Shown here piece by piece: positions 16,394 through 23,863 of a stretch of 64,000 bases of DNA. Where the stretch lies: assembly GCF_030283145.1 (NCBI RefSeq), contig NZ_JASNWE010000001.1, forward strand, positions 186,001 through 250,000. The letters run 5' to 3'. The DNA comes from Actinomadura xylanilytica. Its GTDB lineage: Bacteria; Actinomycetota; Actinomycetes; Streptosporangiales; Streptosporangiaceae. The notes below the pieces were generated by a model. It did no database searches. It was not told the origin of the DNA and was given only the letters and a program-made list of their open reading frames with translations. Each line of letters begins with the position of its first letter. Position 1 is the first letter of the stretch. Both the position numbers and the translations under genes were made by a program.

Positions 16394-16804
16394 TCAGGTA
16401 CTCGCAGCGGGGGCGGTGAGGATGGTGCATACCTCACCGCTTCCGCAGTTCGCCGGGTCCGTGGCGGCAGCCCGGCGTTTGAGTGCTCGCAGAGCGTCCC
16501 GGGCTTGGCCGAGTTCGACCAGGCGCTGCTCGACCTGGGCCAGGTGCTGGTCAATGAGGTCGGTGACATGCGCGCACGGCGCTTGACCGCCGTCGCGGAT
16601 CGCCAGGACGCCGCGGATCTCGGCGAGGCTGAGCCCGGCGGCCTGGGCGTCGCGGATGAACGCCAGCCGCAGAACGGCTTCCTCGGGGTAGTGGCGGTAG
16701 CCACCGGAGGTGCGGGGCGGCTCCGGGAGCAGGCCGGCGTCCTCGTAGAACCGGATGGTCTTGGCCGTCACCCCGGCCTGGGCGGCGAGCACTCCGATGC
16801 GCAT
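16394..16804 (-). CDS. MerR-family metal-responsive regulator
   Basis: A 136-residue protein with the MerR winged-helix start (IGVLAAQAGVTAKTIRFYEDAGLLP), the long dimerisation helix, and cysteines that can bind metal: CAHVTDL near residue 78 and the C-terminal loop CGSGEVC. This is the layout of the mercury/lead/zinc branch. It is divergent from merB at 16895, and the 18-base palindrome at 16825-16842 lies between them in the usual over-spaced promoter. It very likely represses and, with metal, activates merB. Confidence 0.88.
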   Translation of the reverse strand: MRIGVLAAQAGVTAKTIRFYEDAGLLPEPPRTSGGYRHYPEEAVLRLAFIRDAQAAGLSLAEIRGVLAIRDGGQAPCAHVTDLIDQHLAQVEQRLVELGQARDALRALKRRAAATDPANCGSGEVCTILTAPAAST

Positions 16805-16818
16805 CCTTGAAGCCTACA

Positions 16819-16850
16819 CTGGACCTTCCAGTGCACTGGAAGCTTTATCT
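16819..16850 (+). promoter_or_regulatory. MerR-type promoter/operator for merB
   Basis: The perfect 18-base palindrome CTTCCAGTGCACTGGAAG (16825-16842) lies between a -35-like CTGGAC (16819-16824) and a -10-like TTATCT (16845-16850). The 20-base spacer is longer than the usual 17, which is the mark of promoters that MerR-family activators untwist. Confidence 0.8.
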
Positions 16851-16894
16851 TTCCAGAGGAAGCACCCGAACGCTGCCCGCCGGAGGAGACGATC

Positions 16895-17914
16895 GTGCTG
16901 GAACTGACCGTGCTGACCGTGCCGGACTGCCCGAGCGAGCCCGTCCTGGTCGACCGGCTGACCCAGGCCCTGGACGGCCGCCCGGACGCGCCGATCATCC
17001 GGCGGGTGGTCGAGACCGAGGCGGATGCCGCCCGCTGGGGGATGCGCGGCTCCCCGACCCTGCTGATCAACGGGGTCGATGTGTTCGCCGCCCCGAACAC
17101 CCCGACCAGCGTGTCCTGCCGCCTCTATCGGGATGAGACCGGGTCGACCGGCGGCGCCCCCTCGATCGCCGCGCTCGGTGAGGCGCTCCGGCACGCTGCG
17201 CAGACCCCGATCCCCGCGGCGCTCGCGCAGGCGGCCGGCCGGTCCGGGCTTGGTCGCGTCGCCCCCGTCGAAGGAGGACTGCGGGCGGTCCACCAGCGGG
17301 TGCTGCGAGCCTTCACCGAGACCGGCCGGCCACCTGCGCAGGCCGACCTCGACGAGGCCGCCGCCCCGTACGGCACGAGCGGCGCCGAGGTGATGGCACA
17401 GCTGCACACCGCCGACTTCCTGCGCCTGGACGCCGCGGGCGCGCTCACCGCGGCCTACCCGTTCTCCCCGACCCCAACGGCGCACCGAGTGCAGATCAGC
17501 GGCGGCCCCGAGGTGTTCTCGATGTGCGCGATCGACGCGCTCGGCATCGCCGCCATGGTCGGCCAGGACGTCACGATCCGCACCACCGAACCCGGAACCG
17601 GCACGCCGATCACCGTGACCGTGCCCGCCGATGGCCAGACTGTGGTGTGGGAGCCCGCTGACGCGGTGGTCTTCTACGGGCAGCAGCAGGCCGACTGCGG
17701 CGACTGCTGCTCGGCCGGACCATCGGGTGAGGCGGCCGCGCCGTCGGTGGCCGCGGACGTCTGCTGCGGCTACATCAACTTCTTCACCAGCACCGACGCC
17801 GCCCAGGCCTGGGTGGACGACCACCCCGAGATCTCCGGCCGACTCCTGCGCCAGCGAGAAGCGTGGGAGATCGGCGTGCACATCTTCAGCCCTCTCCTGA
17901 AACCGACCCCCTGA
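16895..17914 (+). CDS. merB: Organomercurial lyase MerB with N-terminal thioredoxin-like domain
   Basis: A 339-residue protein with GTG start 16895 and GGAGGAG upstream. Residues 1-90 look like a thioredoxin-fold domain (LELTVLTVPDCPSEPVLVDRL, GSPTLLING) with one Cys of the usual CxxC. Residues 120-330 are MerB: FSMCAIDAL carries the catalytic Cys and Asp of the C-x-x-D motif, and VCCGYINFFTS carries the second catalytic Cys. Typical MerB is about 215 residues, so the N-terminal domain is an addition. MerB breaks the C-Hg bond of organomercurials and releases Hg(II); no merA reductase is visible nearby. Confidence 0.9.
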   Translation: MLELTVLTVPDCPSEPVLVDRLTQALDGRPDAPIIRRVVETEADAARWGMRGSPTLLINGVDVFAAPNTPTSVSCRLYRDETGSTGGAPSIAALGEALRHAAQTPIPAALAQAAGRSGLGRVAPVEGGLRAVHQRVLRAFTETGRPPAQADLDEAAAPYGTSGAEVMAQLHTADFLRLDAAGALTAAYPFSPTPTAHRVQISGGPEVFSMCAIDALGIAAMVGQDVTIRTTEPGTGTPITVTVPADGQTVVWEPADAVVFYGQQQADCGDCCSAGPSGEAAAPSVAADVCCGYINFFTSTDAAQAWVDDHPEISGRLLRQREAWEIGVHIFSPLLKPTP

Positions 17915-18226
17915 CCAAATCGACAATCAGGGATTGTCGCACCGGTATCGGCCGGGCGACGCGATTCTCGTGGCGGGACAGGAGGCTGCTGGTCGAGTCG
18001 GCCCCCAGCGTCGTCGCCGACCTGGCCCGCCGGATCGAACTGATCACGTTCACCGTTGTTGGGAGGGCAGACCAAGTATGAGAGAAAGGGACAGCCATGT
18101 CGCTGACCAGGACGATCACACAGCCCCGCCCAGCGCGCCGCACGGCCACGATGGGTGTGCTCCGGAGCTGACGATGGCCCGACGCGATGCGCGGGCCATA
18201 CGTCGTGGTGGCAGGTCGATGGTGTC

Positions 18227-18469
18227 TCAGGCGGTGGCGGGCTGGAGGAGTTCGATCTCGACGGCCAGCACATCGAGGGCTTCCTTCTCGGGGCCGTAGA
18301 TGCGGCGAATGTTGGCCAGTTGCTGTTCGCGGGGGCTGTCGGGGTTGACGTTGGCCGCTCCTTCGACGTCGAGCATCTCCTCGAAGCTGGCGTAGCGGGC
18401 CACCCGCTTGACGCGGGTGAAGGCGTCGTCGCGGCCGCAGACGAACCCGATGTGGTCGCCGGCCTTCAT
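18227..18469 (-). pseudogene. Truncated ASCH-domain gene
   Basis: The 80 codons from ATG 18469 read MKAGDHIGFVCG, FTRVKRVARYASFEEML and REQQLANIRRIYGPEKEAL. This is the second half of ASCH-domain proteins, including the conserved V-x-R-V-x-x-Y-x-S-F segment. The first 40-60 residues are missing; upstream of 18470 the DNA is a resolvase fragment on the other strand. The ATG may still allow a short product. Confidence 0.6.
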
Positions 18470-18470
18470 G

Positions 18471-18620
18471 TTCGCGGTCCTGGCCGCAGCCGCCGAGTTC
18501 GAGGTGGAACTGCGCGCCGAGCGCCAGACCGAGGGGATCGCCGCCACCAGGCGCCGCGAGGCCACCGGCGTCATGCTGCCCGGCAAGAAGAAGACCGGCC
18601 GACCCCGCGTCATCTGCCGT
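18471..18620 (+). pseudogene. Serine resolvase fragment
   Basis: The plus frame from 18471 reads FAVLAAAAEFEVELRAERQ, TEGIAATRRREATG and KKKTGRPRV, matching the helix E region and hinge of serine resolvases (AEFERxLxxERQxEGIAxA...GR). Neither the catalytic N terminus nor the DNA-binding C terminus is present. It abuts the truncated ASCH gene head to head. Confidence 0.6.
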
Positions 18621-18658
18621 CCGGTGGCACCCCCCTGTAGGCATCCCGGCCGCGCGGG

Positions 18659-19222
18659 TCACGGGGCGATGACGCATTCGGCCAGTTCCCGCGCGGCGGC
18701 CGCTGGGTCGGTGCCGGGGCGGGTCGCCCCGGCGGCGAGGGTGCCGTCGATGAGGAGCAAGAGCTGGTCGGCGCCGCGCTCGGGCCGTGGGTGCCCAAGC
18801 GCGACCAGTTCGCGCTCCAGGAGGTCGTGAACGAGCCGCCGGTAGTCGCGGGTGATCTCGTGCGCAGGGTGGTCAGGGTCGGTCAGGGCGAGGTCGGCAG
18901 CCAGGTAGCGACAGCCGTGGAACCCGGGCGTCGCAGTGATCTCGCCGAGCCGGTCGAACACGGCCAGCAGACGCTCGCGCGGGTTGTCGCCGGCGGCGTC
19001 CATGGTGCGCCGGTAGTCGGCGGCGTCGTCGCCGGCGGCGGATCTGAGGACTTCGACGATCAGGCCGTCCTTACCGCCGAAGTGCTCGTACAGCGATCGC
19101 CTGGCCACGTTCGCCGCCTTGAGTAGCGCGTCCACGCCGACATTCACGCCCTGGCTGTAGATCAGCTGGTGAGCGGCCTCCAGTAGTCGCTCTCGCGGGC
19201 CCGGTTGTGTGCGAACGCTCAT
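18659..19222 (-). CDS. TetR-family regulator
   Basis: A 187-residue protein. Residues 10-55 are the TetR helix-turn-helix (RERLLEAAHQLIYSQGVNV, VARRSLYEHFGGKDGLI). The ligand domain has the C-terminal pattern QLLLLIDGTLAAGATR typical of TetR proteins that control small oxidoreductase genes. It is divergent from the SnoaL-like gene at 19311, with a near-palindrome at 19251-19270 between them, so it probably represses that gene and the reductase after it. Confidence 0.9.
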   Translation of the reverse strand: MSVRTQPGPRERLLEAAHQLIYSQGVNVGVDALLKAANVARRSLYEHFGGKDGLIVEVLRSAAGDDAADYRRTMDAAGDNPRERLLAVFDRLGEITATPGFHGCRYLAADLALTDPDHPAHEITRDYRRLVHDLLERELVALGHPRPERGADQLLLLIDGTLAAGATRPGTDPAAAARELAECVIAP

Positions 19223-19250
19223 GAAGGCCAGGCTCCCATGGATTGACTAG

Positions 19251-19270
19251 TAGATCAACCGGTCGATATA
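19251..19270. promoter_or_regulatory. Probable TetR operator
   Basis: TAGATCAACCGGTCGATATA keeps 16 of 20 positions when read on the opposite strand, centred on ACCGGT. It lies in the 88-base gap between tetR and the SnoaL-like gene. Confidence 0.5.
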
Positions 19271-19310
19271 CATGTGCAGACCGATCGATCTATCTACATC
19301 TGGAGGGGTT

Positions 19311-19697
19311 GTGCCTTTCCGTACCACCGCCGAGGTCATCGACCGCTTCAACCGCGCCTTCGTCGACCGCGACCGCGACCTTCTCACGGACCTGATCGCC
19401 GAGGACTGTGTGATGGAGTCCGTCCAGCCGGCCCCCACCGGGGAACGCGTCACAGGCCGCCAGGCCTGCCTGGACTGGTGGAGCGTGCTCGTGGACGACC
19501 GCACCAGCCAGTTCGAACCGCAGGAGGTCGTGGTCGCGGGGGAACGGGCGACGCTCCGCTGGAACTACCGCTACGGCCCCGGTCCCTCGGACTGGGTCAG
19601 CGGAGTGAACCTCATGCACGTGCGCGACGGCCAGATCATCGAGGCTCTCGGCTACAGCAAGACCGCCAGCGAAGTCCCGCTGGCCACCGACAACTGA
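19311..19697 (+). CDS. SnoaL-like (NTF2-fold) protein
   Basis: A 128-residue protein from GTG 19311, with GGAGGGG directly upstream; an earlier ATG at 19272 lacks a ribosome site. The sequence fits the NTF2-like fold: EVIDRFNRAFVDRDRDLL, then LIAEDCVMES, RATLRWNYRYG and VNLMHVRDGQIIEALGYSK. Members include polyketide cyclases and small isomerases or binding proteins; the substrate is unknown. It is followed by a truncated reductase and divided from tetR by the operator. Confidence 0.8.
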   Translation: MPFRTTAEVIDRFNRAFVDRDRDLLTDLIAEDCVMESVQPAPTGERVTGRQACLDWWSVLVDDRTSQFEPQEVVVAGERATLRWNYRYGPGPSDWVSGVNLMHVRDGQIIEALGYSKTASEVPLATDN

Positions 19698-19713
19698 AGG
19701 ACAGGATCCCCTC

Positions 19714-19932
19714 ATGCGCAGTTACCACGTCAACAGCGGGGCCGGGATCCCCGGTCTGTCGATCAAGGATCATCCCGACCTCCAGCCCGGTCCCGGACAG
19801 ATGCTCGTCGCGGTGCGCGCCGCGTCCCTCAGCTACCGCGAGCTGATGATCCTGCGCGGCGACTACGTGCTCCCGGTGAAACCGGATGTGGTGCCGGTCT
19901 CCGATGGGGCCGGCAAGCTCATCGTCGGCTGA
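19714..19932 (+). pseudogene. Truncated zinc-type alcohol dehydrogenase/quinone reductase
   Basis: The 72 codons read VRAASLSYRELMILRGDY, then PDVVPVSDGAGKLIVG and stop. This is the first quarter of a medium-chain reductase, which normally runs for about 330 residues (SDGAGEVVAVG...). The gene stops where the catalytic domain should go on, and a hairpin follows at 19941. It sits in the SnoaL-like operon. Confidence 0.75.
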
Positions 19933-19940
19933 TTCACCCC

Positions 19941-19965
19941 CCTGCCCCGGCCCACCCGGGGCAGG
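19941..19965 (+). terminator. Strong hairpin after truncated reductase
   Basis: CCTGCCCCGG (19941-19950) pairs perfectly with CCGGGGCAGG (19956-19965) over a five-base loop. There is no T tract, only a CT-rich tail. It is likely to end the SnoaL-like operon. Confidence 0.55.
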
Positions 19966-19988
19966 CTCCCTCCCCCGGGCGAACGCCA

Positions 19989-20837
19989 TCACTGCCCCTT
20001 TCGCGCCTACTTGATCTGCTCTCCTACCTCTCCCGCGTCCGCCAGTTCCTCGCCTGGCTCCCGGCCGCCGAGCTGTCCGGCGACCCGTTCACCGACGCCG
20101 GCGCCCGCGACGGCGCCGCCCGCGACTACCGCACCCACCTGCTCACCGTCGCCAACCGCAAGCCCTCCACGGTGAACGCCCACCTGACCGCGATCGACGA
20201 CCTGTTCCGCCGCGCCGGGATCGGGCCCGCCGCCGCCAAGCGCCAAGACCGGCCGAGCGCCGCACCGCGCGCCCTGGACGGCCGGGACCTCACCCGCTAC
20301 CTGCGCGCCTGCGAACGCGCCGCACTCCGCGACCGCGCGATCGCCTTCACCGAGATGTACGCCGGAACCCGCGGCGGCGAGACCGTCGCCCTGGACCTCG
20401 ACGACCTGCGCCTGTCGGCGAAAAAGGGCACCGTGATCGTCCGGTTCGGCAAGGGCGGCCGCTACCGCGAGATCCCCGCCCACCCCAAACTCCTGACCGT
20501 CCTGCAGCAGTGGCTAACCCTCCGCGCGACCTGGCCCGGCTCCCTCGACAGCAACGCGCTGTTCCTCAACCACCACGGCGGCCGCCTGTCGGTGCGCGGC
20601 GCCTACGCCATCCTCGTGGCGATCGCCGACCACGCCGACCTGGACATCGGCGTCGACGCCGCCTTCACCCCGCACGCCCTGCGGCACACCGCCGGGACCA
20701 CGATGGTGCGCGCAGGCACCGACATCGTCATCGTCGCCGAAATCCTCGGCCAGTCCCTGGAGACCACCCGCCGCTACAGCCTGCCCACCCAGCAGGACAA
20801 GGAACAGGCCGTCCTCCACATCCCCGTCGACGAGTAG
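19989..20837 (+). pseudogene. Tyrosine recombinase/integrase, probably lacking its start
   Basis: The catalytic part is intact: MYAGTRGGETVAL (first Arg), GKGGRYREIP (Lys), TPHALRHTAG (His-x-x-Arg) and ILGQSLETTRRYSL with the nucleophilic Tyr; the usual His of LGH is Gln. The frame stays open upstream of the first ATG (20172), with RVRQFLAWL and ARDYRTHLL, which is the core-binding domain, but I see no start codon with a ribosome site there. It is either truncated at the 5' end by the DNA change near 19.97 kb or started at a weak codon. It was probably an integrase or transposon recombinase. Confidence 0.7.
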
Positions 20838-20949
20838 CCACCGCGACGTCCCCACTGACGTTTACGCGACCGACTGCTGACGCTGAAGCGACCGATGCAC
20901 TGACATCCCGCGCTCAGAACCGCTGACGCTCAGGCGACCGACGACAGCT

Positions 20950-21420
20950 GTCACCGGTGGGCGCGGTCGGTCGGGGTGGTGCGGCGGCGGCCGGTGCGAT
21001 GCGGCGGAGCTTGGCGTGGACAGCCTGGATCGCGGCGCGGGCCGTGGCGGAGGTCTGGGCGTCGGCGGCGTCTCGGCGGGCTGCGGCCTCGGCGACGCGG
21101 GCGGCGGCCTGGGCGCGGACGGCGGCGACGAGATGCTGGTGGCTGGGTGCGGTGACCGGGGGCCCTCGGCGAGCCATGCGGGGAGCGGTCCCGGACCCAT
21201 CCTGCGACGTGATGGAGGCCGCCCGGCGAGAATGCGTACAGCCACGGGTCGTCGCTGGGGCTTGTGGTTCAGCGAGTACAGGACGTCCCCCGGGGTCCAT
21301 CCGGCATCCCACCACGGGCTGAGGATGTGCCATTGGTGCCTGGCAGTCAGCCGTGACAGCGTTCGGTCAGCGCGCATGGCGGCGGCAAGCGGGGCGGCGG
21401 CTCTTCGCCGCCGGCACCCA
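20950..21420 (-). pseudogene. Frameshifted remnant of an actinomycete element Rep-like protein
   Basis: On the minus strand one frame reads LSRLTARHQWHILSPWWDAG then TPGDVLYSLNHK. The next frame continues DPWLYAFSPGGLHHVAGWVRD, and a third frame gives HLVAAVRAQAAARVAEAAAR to a basic end. In this order they form the C-terminal half of the replication/HTH proteins found on actinomycete plasmids and ICEs, broken by at least two frameshifts. The identity is from memory of the pattern (GWTPxDVLYxLNHxPxG...W...V.GW) and is tentative. I see no gene in the rest of 20.84-21.79 kb. Confidence 0.45.
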
Positions 21421-21795
21421 CAGCGCGGAAGGCGCGTCAACGACCTCGACGTGCAGGCCGGGACCGTGGGTCGCCGTCGGGGAGAGGCGGCGTTCGTCCG
21501 GTCCCGGCCTGGGCCGGTCGGGCATAGCACCGGGGGATGCCGGCGTGGACGTGGGGGAGGTCCACGATGCCCGACGTGTGATCACTGCCCTGACTCGCCA
21601 GGCAGCAGTTTCCAGATGCTGATCGTCATGGTCTCGATGGCGACGGGTTGGGAAGGGTGCGGACGTACTCGCGAGCGTCATGTCGTTGAGCCCCGGAGCG
21701 ATCGGGTGGGGTGGGGCCGCGAGATGGAGCTCCCGGTCGAGTCGGTCTTGGGCTCGGCGTGCGGACGGTGCCGTGGTTGTTCGCCAGGCCCGGAG

Positions 21796-22197
21796 TCAGA
21801 TTGCGGGGAGGCTGAACCAGAAGCGCAGTCCAGGGCCGGGGGTTAGGCGCTGGAACCCGTAGTCGGTGGCCAGTGTCTCGATGAGGAGCAGACCTCGGCC
21901 ATCAAGGGCTGTCTCGTTGTCGGGGGCATCGCTGTGCCTCCGCACGTGGGGGACGGTGGCGGCGCCTTCGTCGATGACGTCGATGTGCAGGTGGCTTCCG
22001 TCGGTGGTGGCCCTGACTTCGATCTTGGTGCTGGTGGTGTGCTTGATCGCGTTGCTGAGCGCCTCTGTGAGCAGCAGCGCCGCGTCTGTTTGGGCAGGGT
22101 GGGCGGATCCGATCAGGTCGTTGAGCCATCGGCGTGCGGCTTTGGCTTCGGAGGGGTCGGCGGCGAAGACGCGCGAGCCCAGGTGCTGCGCGGTCAT
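21796..22197 (-). CDS. RsbW-like HATPase regulatory protein
   Basis: A 133-residue HATPase_c protein: N box LLLTEALSNAIKH, then VIDEGAATVP, LDGRGLLLIETLATDYGFQ and FWFSLP. It overlaps by one codon the 109-residue gene upstream (22194-22197, ATGA). It is the second such ATPase in the window; like the first it belongs with an XRE/DUF5753 gene (22671). It may act as an anti-sigma or anti-anti-sigma switch. Confidence 0.8.
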   Translation of the reverse strand: MTAQHLGSRVFAADPSEAKAARRWLNDLIGSAHPAQTDAALLLTEALSNAIKHTTSTKIEVRATTDGSHLHIDVIDEGAATVPHVRRHSDAPDNETALDGRGLLLIETLATDYGFQRLTPGPGLRFWFSLPAI

Positions 22198-22523
22198 CGG
22201 GTGATGATGTCGATGAGGCGGAGGGCGGCGCCGACCACGTCATCGGTCGAGTGCCAGTGCCCTCCGTGCCAGGCATAGAGCCACCGTCTGTTGCTCTCGG
22301 CCGCTCCGACGGCGATCCGCGTCCGCGGTCGCTTGATCATGGGGACCAGCAGTACGGCTTCCGAGCGACCGGGGTGCAGCAGCAGCGAGGTGTGGCTGCG
22401 GGCACCCAAGGCCAAGGCGAGCGCGCCGAGGTACTCGAACCGGATGAGATGTGGGCTGCGCTGTTGGACGTTCAGGCGTTGGCGGTCGGGATTGTGGAGT
22501 TGGATCAGTTGGGGTTCCATCAC
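22194..22523 (-). CDS. Hypothetical actinobacterial protein
   Basis: A 109-residue protein with RFEYLGALALALGARSH, LLVPMIKRPRTRIAVG and a WLYAWHGGHWHS motif near the C terminus. The last motif, with conserved Trp and His, recurs in small proteins beside RsbW-like ATPases and XRE/DUF5753 genes. It is divergent from the XRE gene at 22671 and coupled to the ATPase gene. The function is unknown. Confidence 0.65.
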   Translation of the reverse strand: MMEPQLIQLHNPDRQRLNVQQRSPHLIRFEYLGALALALGARSHTSLLLHPGRSEAVLLVPMIKRPRTRIAVGAAESNRRWLYAWHGGHWHSTDDVVGAALRLIDIITR

Positions 22524-22619
22524 CGGGCCTCCTCGGGCAGATTTCGGACACGCTGCGTAGGCGAGTCGCTACACTGCTGACTTTGGACCGGTCATGGTTC
22601 AAAGTAAAGGCTCTAGATT

Positions 22620-22643
22620 GAACTAGTTCTTTAGAACTTGTTC
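22620..22643. promoter_or_regulatory. Two tandem palindromes before XRE gene
   Basis: GAACTAGTTC (22620-22629) is a perfect palindrome and GAACTTGTTC (22634-22643) a near one, 14 bases apart centre to centre. They lie in the divergent gap between the 109-residue gene and the XRE gene, and probably form its operator. Confidence 0.55.
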
Positions 22644-22670
22644 AGTGGCGGCGACGAAAGGGGATGTTCC

Positions 22671-23525
22671 ATGGCGAATAGGGTGAGCCCGACGGTGCGG
22701 CGGAGGCGTCTCGCGGGGGTGCTGGCGCGACTGCGGGCCGACTCCGGCTTGACCCGCGAACAGGTCGCCGACTACGTCGGTATCGGCGCCGTCACCATCA
22801 CCCGGATCGAGAGTTGCAAGACCCCCGCCAAGCCCGCCGACGTGGCGATGATGGGCAAGCTCTACGAGCTGGGTGAAGAGGAGACCGAGGCGCTGGTGGC
22901 TCTCGCCCGCCAGGCGCGCAAGCGGGGTTGGTGGCAGCAGTACGGCGATGCGTTCCCGGCCTGGTTCGAGGTGTACGTCGGCCTGGAGGAAGAGGCGTCG
23001 AAGATCCGTTCGTGGCAGCCCGAACTGGTTCCCGGCCTGCTCCAGTCCCCCGGATATGCCCGAGCGCTGATCCTGGCGGAGCCGGAGGTCCCTGTCGAAG
23101 AGGAGATCGAGCGGCGGCTCGCGGTCAGGGCCAAGCGGCAGGACCTCTTGAGCGCCGTGGATGCTCCGCAGATGCACGTGGTCGTGAGCGAGGGCGCGCT
23201 CCGGCAGAAGATCGGAGGGCCCGAAGTGATGCGGGAGCAGTTGCGACGGCTGGGTGCCGCTTGCGATCAGGACTCGATGGCGATCCAGGTCCTGCCGTTC
23301 GACGCCGGCGCGCATCCGGCCATGCAGAGCGGGTTCCACCTGCTGTCGTTCGTCGAGCCGGATCCGACGGTCGCACACATCGCATATCGGACGGGCGGCC
23401 TATATTTGGAGCAGCCATCCGAAGTAGACGTCTACGAGGATCTTTTCGACCGGTTGTGCGCGAAGGCGCTCGACGCTGAAGCGTCCCGCACGCTGATCGA
23501 AAGGATCGCCGCTGAGATGTCCTGA
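22671..23525 (+). CDS. XRE-family regulator with DUF5753 domain (Scr1-type)
   Basis: A 284-residue protein from ATG 22671. It starts with VSPTVRRRRLAGVLARLR and the HTH (LTREQVADYVGIGAVTITRI), then the DUF5753 domain with WQPELVPGLLQSPGYARAL, VVVSEGALRQKIGG, IQVLPFDAGAHPAM and FHLLSF. The DUF397 gene follows after 16 bases, the usual pairing. In some streptomycetes such pairs act as regulator-antagonist couples; toxin-antitoxin-like activity has also been proposed for the family. The local palindromes suggest self-regulation. Confidence 0.92.
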   Translation: MANRVSPTVRRRRLAGVLARLRADSGLTREQVADYVGIGAVTITRIESCKTPAKPADVAMMGKLYELGEEETEALVALARQARKRGWWQQYGDAFPAWFEVYVGLEEEASKIRSWQPELVPGLLQSPGYARALILAEPEVPVEEEIERRLAVRAKRQDLLSAVDAPQMHVVVSEGALRQKIGGPEVMREQLRRLGAACDQDSMAIQVLPFDAGAHPAMQSGFHLLSFVEPDPTVAHIAYRTGGLYLEQPSEVDVYEDLFDRLCAKALDAEASRTLIERIAAEMS

Positions 23526-23541
23526 TCACGGAGGACACCTG

Positions 23542-23763
23542 GTGGATCTCGACCCGCACGAGCCTGCGCCGACAGCCTGGCGTAAGAGCAGCCACAGTGG
23601 CCAAGGCGACGCCGACTGTGTCGAGGTCGCCGAGACCGGATGGCACGTCGCAGTCCGCGACAGCAAAGCCCCACAGGGTGCGAAGCTGTTCCTATCTCGC
23701 CGGCAGTGGTCGGACCTGCTCACCGCGATCCGCTCCAGTACTGGGAGCGGCGAGGGTAGGTGA
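23542..23763 (+). CDS. DUF397 protein
   Basis: A 73-residue protein with GTG start and GGAGG upstream. It has the standard DUF397 pattern: WRKSSHSGQGDADCVEVAE, then VAVRDSKAP and FLSRRQWSDLL. It is the usual small partner of the XRE/DUF5753 protein encoded just upstream. Confidence 0.92.
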   Translation: MDLDPHEPAPTAWRKSSHSGQGDADCVEVAETGWHVAVRDSKAPQGAKLFLSRRQWSDLLTAIRSSTGSGEGR

Positions 23764-23863
23764 CTCAGCGCGCGAGCCCCTCGCTCGGCCACACCTTCGC
23801 CCAGGTGCTGGTGCGGAGCTCAGAGGCCGCGATCTGACCGGTTGATCCGGCGGGGCCTGCCGC

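Noticed and set aside
20862-21530. A 222-codon minus-strand gene
   Set aside because: Homology to a Rep-like protein jumps between frames, so it is annotated as a remnant and not as a gene.
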